Source of the DNA: Bacillota bacterium
Lineage (GTDB): Bacteria > Bacillota > Clostridia > Christensenellales > Borkfalkiaceae
Reading direction: 5' to 3'
Length of the DNA: 64,000 nucleotides
Assembly: GCA_003343995.1 (NCBI GenBank)
Contig: QAKE01000011.1
Coordinates: 62,001-126,000, forward strand
Shown here: piece by piece, positions 33,846 through 42,421 of the stretch
Layout of the letters: each line of letters opens with the position of its first letter
How positions within the stretch are numbered: the stretch's first letter is position 1
Notes under the pieces: model-generated
Told to the model about the DNA's origin: nothing
Databases searched by the model: none
The model's input: the letters and a program-made list of their open reading frames with translations, nothing else
Translations under genes and position numbers: made by a program

Positions 33846-36203
33846 ATGAAGTCCAAAAAGAGAAAGGCGGCGTCCCGTAAACCCGCCGCCAAGCCGGCTG
33901 CCGCACCGGTGAAGGCGGAGGCGCCCAAGGCCGAGCCGGTCAAGGCGGAAGCCCCCAAGGCGGAGCCTGTGAAAGCCGAGCCGGTCAAGGCGGAAGCCCC
34001 CAAGGCGGAGCCTGTGAAAGCCGAGCCGGTCAAGGCGGAAGCCCCCAAGGCGGAGCCTGTGAAAGCCGAGCCGGTCAAGGCGGAAGCCCCCAAGGCGGAG
34101 CCTGTGCAGACCGAGCCGGTTAAGGCGGAAGCTCCCAAGGCGGAGCCTGTGCAGACCGAGCCGGTCAAGGCGGAAACTCCCAAGGTGGAACCCGCCAAGG
34201 CCCAGCCTGCGCTGAAGGCCGCGCCCCAGCCGGAGAAGCTGAAAGCCGCCCCCAAGAAGGAGGCGCTGAAAGCCGCGCCTCAGCCGGAAAAGCTGAAGGC
34301 TGCGCCCAAGAAGGAAGCCCTGAAGGCCGCGCCGCTGGTGGAGAGCACCACCGAGACCGATGAGGCCGCCTTTGAGCGCCGCCTGGCCCGCCACTACGAC
34401 GAGCTGAAATGGCTTTACTGCGAGCTGTACAACGGGGATGTGCAGGCCTTTGATTACTGCGTGAGCATGCTGCGCCGCGCCTGGGCCGACCGCAAGCCCG
34501 CCCTGCGTGCCCAGGACGCCGCCCGGGAGGCCGATCCCAACTGGTATCGCCGCCGGGATCTGCTGGGCATGATGATGTACACCAACGCCTTTGCCGGCAC
34601 CCTGAAAGGGGTGGAGGAAAAGCTGCCCTACATCCAGGAATGCGGGGTCAACTACCTGCATCTGATGCCGCTGCTCCAAAGCCCCAAGGGCCGCAGCGAC
34701 GGCGGCTATGCGGTGGCGGATTTCCGCACCGTGCAGCCGGAACTGGGCACCATGGCCGATCTCGAACACCTGGCCGACGCCTGCCGGGAAAAGGGGATGA
34801 GCCTCTGCCTGGACTTTGTCATGAACCACACCAGCGAGGACCACGAGTGGGCCCGCAAGGCCCGCGCCGGCGAACCCGGCTACCGGGAGCGGTACTTCTT
34901 CTACGACAACTGGGACATCCCCAACGAGTTTGAAAAGACGGTGCCCCAGGTCTTCCCCACCACCGCGCCGGGCAGCTTCACCTGGCTGGATGACTGCAAA
35001 CAGGTGGTCATGACCAACTTCTATCCCTACCAGTGGGATCTGAACTACGCCAACCCGGTGGTCTTCAACGACATGACCGAGAACCTGCTCTACCTGACCA
35101 ACCGCGGCATCGACGTCATCCGTCTGGACGCCGTGCCCTACATCTGGAAGCAGCTGGGCACCAGCTGCCGCAACCTGCCCCAGGTCCACACCCTGGTGCG
35201 GATGATGCGGATGGTCTGCGAGATTGTCTGCCCCAGCGTCCTGCTGCTGGGCGAGGTGGTCATGGAGCCGGCCAAGGTGGTGCCCTACTTCGGCACCCCC
35301 GAAAAGCCGGAATGCCATATGCTCTACAACGTTACCACCATGGCCACCACCTGGAACTCGCTGGCCACGGCGGACGTCTCGCTGCTGCGCCACCAGATGG
35401 ACACCGTCTGCGCCCTGCCCCGGGACTTCCTCTTCCTCAACTATCTGCGCTGCCACGACGACATCGGCTGGGGGCTGGATTATCCCTGGCTGGGCGCCCG
35501 CTTCGGCACCAACGAGGTGGCCCACAAGAAATACCTGAACGACTGGTTCACCGGCAAGTGGCCGGGCAGCGACAGCCGCGGCGAGCTGTACAACGATGAT
35601 CCCACCCTGGGCGACGCCCGTCTGTGCGGCACCACCGCCTCGCTGTGCGGGGTGGAGGCCGCCGACTTCGAGCAGGATCCCTTCAAGCTGGAGCGTTCCG
35701 TCTCCTGCGACCTGATGCTCCATGCCTGGATGCTGGTTCAGAGCGGTATCCCGGTGCTGTACAGCGGCGACGAGATCGGTCAGCTCAACGATTACAGCTA
35801 CCACGAGGACCCCGAAAAGTGGGACGACAGCCGCTACATCCACCGCGGCAACTTCCAGTGGGATCTGGCCGAGCTGCGCCACGACACCACCACCCGCCAG
35901 GGCAAGCAGTTCGAGGGCCTGCGCCACATGGAGCAGATCCGCGCCGAGGAAAAGGCCTTCGACGCCCAGGCCGACGTCTGGACCTTCGACACCGGCAGCA
36001 GCCATGTGCTGGGGGTGGGCCGCTGGTATCAGGGCCACAAGCTCATCGCCTTCTTCAACTTCAGCCCCGAGTTCGTCCATGTCTCCTCCTGGGAGAAAGG
36101 CCCCTATGACGAGCTGATGTACGGCGGCCACCGGGACGACCTGAACGATGTGGAACTGTATCCCTACGGCTTTGCCTGGTTCCTGCACACTGAAGAGGTC
36201 TGA
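33846..36203 (+). CDS. Amylosucrase-like GH13_4 enzyme with N-terminal Lys/Ala/Pro/Glu repeat tail
   Basis: 785 aa from ATG 33846 (AAGGAGG at 7 bases). Residues 1-165 are low-complexity repeats rich in KAEP, APKAEPV and LKAAPKKEA, predicted disordered and basic/acidic mixed. The catalytic part, about 170-785, matches amylosucrase: nucleophile in VIRLDAVPYIWKQLGTS, acid/base Glu in LLLGEVV, and the RCHDDIGW motif holding the third acid. Family reaction: transfer of glucose from sucrose to alpha-glucan (EC 2.4.1.4). No signal peptide. Last gene of the sucrose unit, 33 bases after GH32, ending at a strong terminator. It could store imported sucrose-glucose as glucan; trehalose synthase-like or sucrose hydrolase activities are alternatives. 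Confidence 0.85.
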   Translation: MKSKKRKAASRKPAAKPAAAPVKAEAPKAEPVKAEAPKAEPVKAEPVKAEAPKAEPVKAEPVKAEAPKAEPVKAEPVKAEAPKAEPVQTEPVKAEAPKAEPVQTEPVKAETPKVEPAKAQPALKAAPQPEKLKAAPKKEALKAAPQPEKLKAAPKKEALKAAPLVESTTETDEAAFERRLARHYDELKWLYCELYNGDVQAFDYCVSMLRRAWADRKPALRAQDAAREADPNWYRRRDLLGMMMYTNAFAGTLKGVEEKLPYIQECGVNYLHLMPLLQSPKGRSDGGYAVADFRTVQPELGTMADLEHLADACREKGMSLCLDFVMNHTSEDHEWARKARAGEPGYRERYFFYDNWDIPNEFEKTVPQVFPTTAPGSFTWLDDCKQVVMTNFYPYQWDLNYANPVVFNDMTENLLYLTNRGIDVIRLDAVPYIWKQLGTSCRNLPQVHTLVRMMRMVCEIVCPSVLLLGEVVMEPAKVVPYFGTPEKPECHMLYNVTTMATTWNSLATADVSLLRHQMDTVCALPRDFLFLNYLRCHDDIGWGLDYPWLGARFGTNEVAHKKYLNDWFTGKWPGSDSRGELYNDDPTLGDARLCGTTASLCGVEAADFEQDPFKLERSVSCDLMLHAWMLVQSGIPVLYSGDEIGQLNDYSYHEDPEKWDDSRYIHRGNFQWDLAELRHDTTTRQGKQFEGLRHMEQIRAEEKAFDAQADVWTFDTGSSHVLGVGRWYQGHKLIAFFNFSPEFVHVSSWEKGPYDELMYGGHRDDLNDVELYPYGFAWFLHTEEV
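33947..34171 (+). repeat. 45-bp coding tandem repeat, five units
   Basis: Units begin at 33947, 33992, 34037, 34082 and 34127. The first three are identical; the last two carry a CAGACC variant. Each encodes a 15-residue block of the EAPKAEPVKAEPVKA type, so unit gain or loss keeps the frame. Confidence 0.88.
34212..34319 (+). repeat. 54-bp coding tandem repeat, two units
   Basis: 34212-34265 and 34266-34319 encode identical 18-residue blocks (LKAAPQPEKLKAAPKKEA) with several silent differences, so this pair is older than the 45-bp array. Confidence 0.85.
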
Positions 36204-36227
36204 GCGTTCCTATCATATTCCATGACA

Positions 36228-36264
36228 AAGGGAGTGCCCCCGAGAGAGGGGACACTCCCTTTTT
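36228..36264 (+). terminator. Terminator of the sucrose unit
   Basis: A long stem pairs GGGAGTG-CCCC (36230-36240) with GGGG-A-CACTCCC (36248-36259, one bulged A); a run of five T follows (36260-36264). Confidence 0.85.
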
Positions 36265-36282
36265 GCATCCCGCTCGCACAAC

Positions 36283-36313
36283 AAAAAGCCCCCGGATGGT
36301 CAGCATCCGGGGG
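36283..36313 (-). terminator. Terminator of the MFS gene
   Basis: A perfect 10-bp stem (36289-36298 with 36304-36313), 5-base loop, and five T on the minus strand (36283-36287). Confidence 0.85.
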
Positions 36314-36398
36314 AAAAGCTGGGCTGCGGGTACGTCTTGTCTGATCCGGGGCGGGCCGGGCAGCGCCGGAGGGGACAGCCGTGCGGCGGCAGAAAGGA

Positions 36399-37574
36399 TT
36401 ATCTCCGTTTCAGCGCTGCCAGCCCCACCGACAGGGCGATGGGGAAGACGGCGGCAATCAGCAGCCCCTGTTTCAGATCGCCCCCGGCCAATCCCGAGAA
36501 CAACCCCACCGACATCGGCCCCACGGCGCCGCCCAAATCGCCGGCCAGCGCCAGAAAGGCAAACAGCGCGGTGCCTCCCGTGGGGCAGGTCCGGGCGGAG
36601 ATGCTGATGGTGCCCGGCCACAGGATCCCCACCGAAAAGCCGCAGAGGGCGCAGCCTGCCAGACCGAACACCGGGCTGGGTGACAGGGCGGCCAGCAGAT
36701 AACAGCCGATGCAGAGCAGACCGCATCCCAGCATGACGCTGCGGAGATCCACCCGGCGGCTCATTTTGGCATAGAGCACCCGGGAAAGCCCCATGAGCAC
36801 GGCAAAGAGACAGGGACCGGCCAGATCCCCCACCGTCTTGGAAACCCCCATGGCCGACTCGGTAAAGGCGGAAGCCCACTGTGCCATGGAGACTTCCGCG
36901 GCGCCGGAACAGACCATCAGCAGGGTCAGCAGCCAAAAGACGGGAAGCCCCAGCAGACGTCGAATCCCCATGCGGTCCTCCTCCTCCACCAGCCGGTTGA
37001 TGGGGCAGGTGAGAAAGCGAAAGAGATTGCCGAAGGGGATCAGCGCCCACAGCAGGGTGAGGATTCGCCAGTGTTCCACCCCGAACAGGGCAAAGAAGAG
37101 GGTGGACCCCAGAACCACCCCGGCGGCTCCCCAGCAGTAAAAGGAATGCAGCAGGCTCATGCGGCTTTCCTTATTTTCAAAGGGGCAGGCCTCCACAATG
37201 GGGCTGATCAACACCTCGATCAGGCCGCTGCTCACCGCATAGACCACCACCGCCAGCAAAATGCCCGCAAAGGGATTGGGGAGCAGGTCGGGCACAACGG
37301 CGAGCATCACCAGCCCCGCTGTGGACAGCCCATGGGCCAGAACCACACAGACGCGGTATCCCACCCGGTCCACAAAGCCGGCGGCGGCCAGGTCGATCAG
37401 AAGCTGGGTGAGAAAAAAGACGGTGGGGATCAGAGCAAGCTGTGCCAGGGAAAGCCCGTAGGTTTTTTGAAAGGTCAAAAACAGCAGCGGGGCAAAGTTG
37501 GCACAGATGGCCTGGGTCACATAGCCCTGGTAACAGGCCCGCAGCGTCTTTTGAAAATTCGGTTGTTTGGTCAT
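36399..37574 (-). CDS. Major facilitator superfamily transporter
   Basis: 391 aa, about 12 membrane segments, with the motif-A-like FVDRVGYRV loop in the first half and AKMSRRVDLRS in the second. ATG 37574 with AAAGGAG. Overall form resembles FucP/fucose-type or YfkF-like MFS sugar transporters, but the substrate is not determinable. Monocistronic: its own -10 lies at 37607 and its terminator at 36283, back to back with the sucrose-unit terminator. Confidence 0.85.
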   Translation of the reverse strand: MTKQPNFQKTLRACYQGYVTQAICANFAPLLFLTFQKTYGLSLAQLALIPTVFFLTQLLIDLAAAGFVDRVGYRVCVVLAHGLSTAGLVMLAVVPDLLPNPFAGILLAVVVYAVSSGLIEVLISPIVEACPFENKESRMSLLHSFYCWGAAGVVLGSTLFFALFGVEHWRILTLLWALIPFGNLFRFLTCPINRLVEEEDRMGIRRLLGLPVFWLLTLLMVCSGAAEVSMAQWASAFTESAMGVSKTVGDLAGPCLFAVLMGLSRVLYAKMSRRVDLRSVMLGCGLLCIGCYLLAALSPSPVFGLAGCALCGFSVGILWPGTISISARTCPTGGTALFAFLALAGDLGGAVGPMSVGLFSGLAGGDLKQGLLIAAVFPIALSVGLAALKRR

Positions 37575-37606
37575 GGGAACTCCTTTCTGTGGAGGGGATT
37601 TCCTTC

Positions 37607-37612
37607 AGTATA
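37607..37612 (-). promoter_or_regulatory. Extended -10 element for the MFS gene
   Basis: Minus strand TGC-TATACT (extended -10), about 33 bases upstream of the ATG. The -35 is weak. Confidence 0.5.
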
Positions 37613-37659
37613 GCAGGAATGCGGCTGCTTTTCCATGCCGTCCCCGGACCGAAAGAAAA

Positions 37660-37697
37660 ACAACAAAAAGAGCAGCACCCATAAGGATGCTGCTCTT
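37660..37697 (-). terminator. Terminator of the discoidin-like gene
   Basis: Stem AAGAGCAGCA (37669-37678) with TGCTGCTCTT (37688-37697), followed on the minus strand by a T-rich tail. Confidence 0.8.
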
Positions 37698-37764
37698 GGC
37701 TGGGGACTGGGGGCTGGGATGCCGATGGTTGGGAAAAGGGCGGGGAGCCGGGGGCGATTTCGCT

Positions 37765-38574
37765 TCATTGACAAACCGGTTGTTCGGATTCGGTGCCCCA
37801 GGCTTCGATCTGGGTCAGGGCGGGGAAGGGGCTGGGATCGTCGGCCTTTTTCAGCTCGCTGAGCACCAGGCTGGTGACTGTGCGGGGACGGATGGGAAAG
37901 GCCTGCGGGGCGGCGGTCTTTTCCAGGTCCAGCACCTCGGCGCTGCCGTCGCTGAACCGCACGGTGGCCTGGGTCCACCAGCTGTCATGGGGAAAGTCCG
38001 CCCGCAGCGTCAGCCGCAGTTCGTCCAGGGTGACGGGACGGCCAAAGTCCAGCGTCAGAGCGGCTTGGGGGTCCCGGTTGATGCCCCAGCTCTGGTAGGG
38101 CCACATCCCGTGGGAGTCGTTTTCATAGACGCCGTCCACCGCGTTGCGGGCGGCAAACACCGCCTCGCCCCGGGTCTCCACATTGGCGCTGGCGTGGGGA
38201 TAAAACCCGGTGTCGCCGTGCACGTCGTAGGGGTTGAAGGCCAGGTTGCGGCGGGCGGCGATCTCCTCCGCCGTGGCAAACCGGGCGCGCAGAATGTGGC
38301 AGTCCCCGGTGAAGGATTTGGGGCTGTAGGTGACGGCCTGCTCGCCAAAGGGAATGGGAAAGTCGATTTCCCGTTTCTGCACATAGACCAGGGCCGGCGG
38401 CATCGTGTCCTCCAGCTGGATCACCAGATATTGCCCCGGCTGGCCGATCTCCAGCGCGATGTAATCTCCCGGATGGTAGGGCGCCCGGTAGACCAGGCTC
38501 TGCTGCCGGGCTGCCGGCCGGGTCAACAGGGTGTGCCCGCCGCCGTCCAGAATCTTCAGTTTGATCAGTTCCAT
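37765..38574 (-). CDS. Cytoplasmic discoidin (F5/8 type C)-like carbohydrate-binding protein
   Basis: 269 aa from ATG 38574, with AAGGAGG upstream. I recognise no enzyme motif. The C-terminal 140 residues look like a discoidin/galactose-binding beta-sandwich (ARNAVDGVYEND, SWGINRDPQAALTLDFG, SWWTQATVRFSDGS, FPALTQIEAWG). The first 110 residues are another beta-rich domain with YHPGDYIALEIG. It lacks a signal peptide or membrane anchor, odd for a family usually on the cell surface. It has its own promoter-like -10 and terminator. It could hold an intracellular sugar or glycan, or be a structural domain for a partner; function unknown. Confidence 0.65.
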   Translation of the reverse strand: MELIKLKILDGGGHTLLTRPAARQQSLVYRAPYHPGDYIALEIGQPGQYLVIQLEDTMPPALVYVQKREIDFPIPFGEQAVTYSPKSFTGDCHILRARFATAEEIAARRNLAFNPYDVHGDTGFYPHASANVETRGEAVFAARNAVDGVYENDSHGMWPYQSWGINRDPQAALTLDFGRPVTLDELRLTLRADFPHDSWWTQATVRFSDGSAEVLDLEKTAAPQAFPIRPRTVTSLVLSELKKADDPSPFPALTQIEAWGTESEQPVCQ

Positions 38575-38602
38575 ACGCCGCCTCCTTTTTGGCTGTGGAG
38601 CC

Positions 38603-38608
38603 ATTATA
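38603..38608 (-). promoter_or_regulatory. -10 element for the discoidin-like gene
   Basis: Minus strand TATAAT (complement of 38603-38608), about 29 bases before the ATG. No clear -35, so an activator may be needed. Confidence 0.5.
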
Positions 38609-38683
38609 GCGCAACCGGGCCGAAAATTTGATAAGCAGGTTTTGACCTGTATCGGCAGTTTTTGTCATCCGAAGGGGGCAGCC

Positions 38684-38713
38684 TTGGCGGCCGTTGTTCC
38701 CCTATGGTATAAT
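38684..38713 (+). promoter_or_regulatory. Promoter of the YesN/YesM pair
   Basis: TTGGCG (38684-38689), 18-base spacer, extended -10 TGGTATAAT with TATAAT at 38708-38713. The A-rich leader (38715-38765) carries ACAAAA repeats before the ribosome site. Confidence 0.75.
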
Positions 38714-38788
38714 ACAGTCAAAATCATACAAAACAGACAAAATGAGACAAAATGATGCAAACAACAATTGCGGCGGGAGGCGGTCGTT

Positions 38789-40375
38789 TTGTACCGGATC
38801 ATGATTGCAGATGATGAGGAAAGCATCCGCAACGGCATTGCCCACACCCTGCCCTGGCAGGACTGGGGGTACGAGGTCTGCGGTCTGTGTTCCAGCGGGC
38901 AGGAGGTGCTGGACCGGCTGGCGGAATGCCGCCCGGATGTGGTGCTTTCCGACATACGGATGCCGGGCGTGGACGGCGTGGAACTGATGCAGCGGCTGAA
39001 CCGGGACCATCCCCAGATCAAGATTGTGATTTTGAGCGGTTACAGCGATTTTGAGTATCTGAACATGTCCATCAAGAACCGGGTCACCGAGTATCTGCTC
39101 AAACCCACCGACATCGACGAGTTTGAGACGGTGTTCCGCCGGCTGAAAACCACCCTGGACCACGAGCGGGTGCACAACGCCGAGATCAGCGAGAGCGTGC
39201 AGCGGCATTTTGAGCAGTGGCTGGGCGAGCTGCTGCACGGCACGGCGCCCGCCCACGACACCGAGCGGTTTTTGCCCCTCTTGAACGAGAAAGGCATCGA
39301 CCTGGACAATCTGGTGGTGGTTCTGTTCATCATGGACGGCGCCGGCGGCAGCGAAAAAGCCGCTTTGATGCACCGGTGGAACCGGGTTCTGGCCGCCGCC
39401 GAAGCCCAGGCCCCCCGGGAACTCCGCCGGCTGCTGTTTCTGGACGGAAGCGACGCGCTGATCGCGCTGTACAGCAGCGACAGCGAGATCGGCCGGGAGG
39501 CCGTGCAGCAGGATGTGGAGGCCATCCAGCGGGCCGCCGAGACGGCCGCCCAGGCGACGCTGTCAGCGGGCATCGGAAACCTGTGCACCGAGCCGGGAAT
39601 GCTGCCCCAGGCTTACGAACAGGCCAACTGCTGCGCCCGGCAGAGCGTATTCTCGGGGCCGGGCAGCATCTTTGCCTTCCGTCAGCTGACCACCGAGCGG
39701 CCGGAAAACCCCGTCTTTTTTGACACCGACCGCCTGGAAAAAGCCCTGCTGGCCCAGGACTATGACACCATCCGCGCCGAGGTGGACCGGGTGCTGGCTG
39801 CCTACGACACCCCCATGCGGGAATACCAGTATCTGGACCGGATGTGCCTTTCGGTGCTGTTCCATGTCTCGCTGTGGGGGCTGCGGTACGGCGTATCCAT
39901 GGAGACGGTCATGCGCTCCATGGGCACAACCTATACCGACATCTACGCCTGCGATACCCTGCAGAAAAAGCGCACCTTTGTGCTGGCGCTTCTGTGCGCC
40001 TACCAGCAGGAGCTGGGGCGCCGCCGGGTGCAGGGGCACGCGGCGGGCAGCGTGGCCATGCGGGTGCGGGAGTATGTGGACGCCGAGTACTGTTCCAACA
40101 TCCTCTCGCTGGAGACCGTGGCCGCCCATGTACACAAGACCCCGGCTTATATTTCCCGGGTGTTCAAAAATGAGCTGGGATGCAATTTCAGCGATTATCT
40201 CACCGAGCGCCGGATGCGCCGCGCCGCCGAATGTCTGCGCGACCCCGACGCCAAGGTGTACGCCATTGCCGAAAGCTGCGGCTATGCCGATACGTCCAAC
40301 TTCATCCGGGTGTTCAAGCGCTTTTACGGCGTGAGCCCCGCCGAGTACCGCACCTTGCAGGGAGGACTGGCGTGA
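38789..40375 (+). CDS. YesN-type response regulator with AraC output
   Basis: 528 aa, TTG start at 38789 preceded by GGGAGG and giving the usual MYRIMIADDE N-terminus. Receiver: acidic pair D8-D9, phospho-acceptor Asp in LSDIRMPGVDG, LSGYSDFEY switch, and the normal lysine in YLLKP. The long central region has no recognised fold. The C-terminal AraC HTH pair includes SLETVAAHVHKTPAYISRVFK and ESCGYADTSNFIRVFKRFYG. Four-base overlap (GTGA) with the kinase gene. Probable activator of the importer and polysaccharide-degradation genes from 45 kb on. Confidence 0.9.
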   Translation: MYRIMIADDEESIRNGIAHTLPWQDWGYEVCGLCSSGQEVLDRLAECRPDVVLSDIRMPGVDGVELMQRLNRDHPQIKIVILSGYSDFEYLNMSIKNRVTEYLLKPTDIDEFETVFRRLKTTLDHERVHNAEISESVQRHFEQWLGELLHGTAPAHDTERFLPLLNEKGIDLDNLVVVLFIMDGAGGSEKAALMHRWNRVLAAAEAQAPRELRRLLFLDGSDALIALYSSDSEIGREAVQQDVEAIQRAAETAAQATLSAGIGNLCTEPGMLPQAYEQANCCARQSVFSGPGSIFAFRQLTTERPENPVFFDTDRLEKALLAQDYDTIRAEVDRVLAAYDTPMREYQYLDRMCLSVLFHVSLWGLRYGVSMETVMRSMGTTYTDIYACDTLQKKRTFVLALLCAYQQELGRRRVQGHAAGSVAMRVREYVDAEYCSNILSLETVAAHVHKTPAYISRVFKNELGCNFSDYLTERRMRRAAECLRDPDAKVYAIAESCGYADTSNFIRVFKRFYGVSPAEYRTLQGGLA

Positions 40376-42198
40376 GTCCCCGCAGCAGTTCCAGCCTGCG
40401 GCGGCGGATGATCCTGATGCTGCTGGGCTGTTTCATTCCCATGGTTCTGGTCATCAGCCTGCTGTTCGTGCAGGCGCTGCGGGAACGGCAGGCCGCCCAG
40501 ACCGAATCTCTGCGCTACACGGCGCAGGACATCACCCGAACACTGGACCGGTATGTGGCGGGGGTGTACAGCGTGTCGGACGCGTTTTCCACCGACTCCT
40601 CCCTCCTGAAGCTGCTGGAGACCGATTACAGCGACAATCCGCTGGCCAAACAGTGGGCCATCACCTACGCCAACGGGGCTTTGTTCGAGAGCTACAACCG
40701 CCTGGTGCAGCAGAAAAAAATTGACGCCATCTACCTGACCAACCGGCAGGATGTGTTTGATTTCCTGGACCCCAACCAGGATGTGCCCCTGCTGCTGGAA
40801 AAACTGGAAGCCCTGGGCGTCAACGACAAGGAGAAGATGGGCCGGTTTTACTGGTATTCGCTGGCGCCAAACTTTCTGACCACCAGCAGCTACGGCCAGC
40901 CCCGCCGGGACTGCGTTGTGCTGGGCAGCCGCCGGGTCTACTCGGCGCTGAAAAGCGGCTACCCCTATGTGCACATTTTTGCTGTGGAGGAACAGACCCT
41001 CTATGATCTGTATTCCCTGCAGGCCATGCGCCTGGGGGCGACGGTGTACATTCTGGATCAAAACGGCGGGCTGATCTCCTCCACCGACGAGGCGGCGGTG
41101 GCTGCCTGCGCTGTGCCGGCGGGGGTGAGAAAGGCCTTGTCCGCCCTGAACGGGGACGGCGGTATCCTGTCCGTGGACGGCACCGGGTACAGCATGGCCC
41201 GGGCCGACGGCTTGCAGACCGGCTGGACCACCCTGGTGATGGTGCCCACCGCGGCGCTGACCCTGGAGACCACCCAGCTGTATCTTCAGATCCTGCTGGT
41301 CATCGGCGCCTGCATGGGCGTTGCCTTTGTGCTGGTTCTGGTGCTTTACCGCCGCTTTATGGCGCCGCTGGCCCTGCTGGAACAGTCCATCCGGCGGGTA
41401 GATGCCGGAGACCTGCGGGCCTATGTGAAACCCCAGGGCCCCGCCGAGCTGACCCAGATGCTGCAAAGCTACAACACGATGCTGGACAGCATCCGCGTCA
41501 GCCTGGAACAGCGGCTGGAGATGTCCCGCCGCAAGCAGGACCTGGAAATGCAGGTGCTGATGAGCCAGATCAACCCCCATTTCCTCTATAACACCCTGGA
41601 AACCATCGTCTGGAAAGCCGGCGAGGCCGGGCGCACCGACATCGGCAAGCTGGCGGCCAGCCTGGGCAAACTGTACCGGCTGAGCATTTCGGGCGGGTTG
41701 TTCGTACCGCTGCAGCAGGAGCTGCAGCACCTGCAGATGTATATGAACATCCAGCAGAGCCGCTACGGCAACCGGGTTGCCTGCGATGTGCGGCTGCATG
41801 GCTGCGATCCCGCCGAAACCGAGACCTTGAAACTGGTTTTGCAGCCGATTGTGGAAAACTGCCTGCTCTACGGCATGGAGGGGCTGGACCACACCCTGCG
41901 CATCCGCATCACGGTGCGGCACCGGGGGGATTGGCTGGAACTTTCGGTGACGGACAACGGCATCGGTATGGACGAAACGGCGCTGGAGGCGCTGCGCCAC
42001 CAGATCCTCCACGGCCGCAAGCCGGGCACCGAAAAGAACCGCCGCAGCACCGGCATCGGTCTGCACAACATCCAGGCCAGGCTGCAGCTGTATGCCGGCC
42101 ATGAGAGCGGTCTGACCGTGTGGAGCCTGCCCGGCGTGGGAACCCGTGTAACGCTGGTGCAGCCCTGGCGCCCCACCGGGGAGCATTCCCCCGTATAA
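40372..42198 (+). CDS. YesM-type sensor histidine kinase
   Basis: 608 aa from GTG 40372 (GGGAGG at 6-base spacing), overlapping the regulator stop. Membrane segment about 12-32, extracytoplasmic sensor about 35-295, second membrane segment about 300-322 (LLVIGACMGVAFVLVLV), HAMP region (RRFMAPLALLEQSIRRVDAGD), then a canonical H-box SQINPHFLYNTLE, N-box LQPIVENCLLYG, and G-boxes DNGIGMDE and GIGLHNIQARL. Sensor of the second carbohydrate locus. Followed by a strong terminator, so it is not read into the exporter genes. Confidence 0.92.
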   Translation: MSPRSSSSLRRRMILMLLGCFIPMVLVISLLFVQALRERQAAQTESLRYTAQDITRTLDRYVAGVYSVSDAFSTDSSLLKLLETDYSDNPLAKQWAITYANGALFESYNRLVQQKKIDAIYLTNRQDVFDFLDPNQDVPLLLEKLEALGVNDKEKMGRFYWYSLAPNFLTTSSYGQPRRDCVVLGSRRVYSALKSGYPYVHIFAVEEQTLYDLYSLQAMRLGATVYILDQNGGLISSTDEAAVAACAVPAGVRKALSALNGDGGILSVDGTGYSMARADGLQTGWTTLVMVPTAALTLETTQLYLQILLVIGACMGVAFVLVLVLYRRFMAPLALLEQSIRRVDAGDLRAYVKPQGPAELTQMLQSYNTMLDSIRVSLEQRLEMSRRKQDLEMQVLMSQINPHFLYNTLETIVWKAGEAGRTDIGKLAASLGKLYRLSISGGLFVPLQQELQHLQMYMNIQQSRYGNRVACDVRLHGCDPAETETLKLVLQPIVENCLLYGMEGLDHTLRIRITVRHRGDWLELSVTDNGIGMDETALEALRHQILHGRKPGTEKNRRSTGIGLHNIQARLQLYAGHESGLTVWSLPGVGTRVTLVQPWRPTGEHSPV

Positions 42199-42247
42199 CG
42201 GCAGAAGTCCGGCGGGGGCTGCCCCCATACCCACCTGCGGTTCATAG

Positions 42248-42292
42248 AAAAATCCCACCTTATCCCGACTGGGCATGAGGTGGGATTTTTTT
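42248..42292 (+). terminator. Terminator after the sensor kinase
   Basis: A perfect 13-bp stem (42248-42260 with 42278-42290), 17-base loop, and T-run to 42292. The rest of the gap to 42421 must hold the exporter promoter; only a weak TACACT (42379-42384) is visible. Confidence 0.9.
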
Positions 42293-42421
42293 GCTTTTCC
42301 TCGGCAGTAACTCCCTGTAAAGTGCCATGTAAACTCTATTTTCCGTGATAGTTGGTGGAGGCAACCGGCATTTTGCGGTACACTGACCCCACAACGACCC
42401 AACAAAGGAGCATGGAATACC

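Noticed and set aside
33947..34319. Tandem repeats as a CRISPR array
   Set aside because: Units are contiguous, in frame and coding, with no spacers.
33777..36188. Minus-strand frame opposite the repeat-tailed amylosucrase
   Set aside because: It mirrors the tandem repeat as Leu/Gly/Arg repeats without any known fold.
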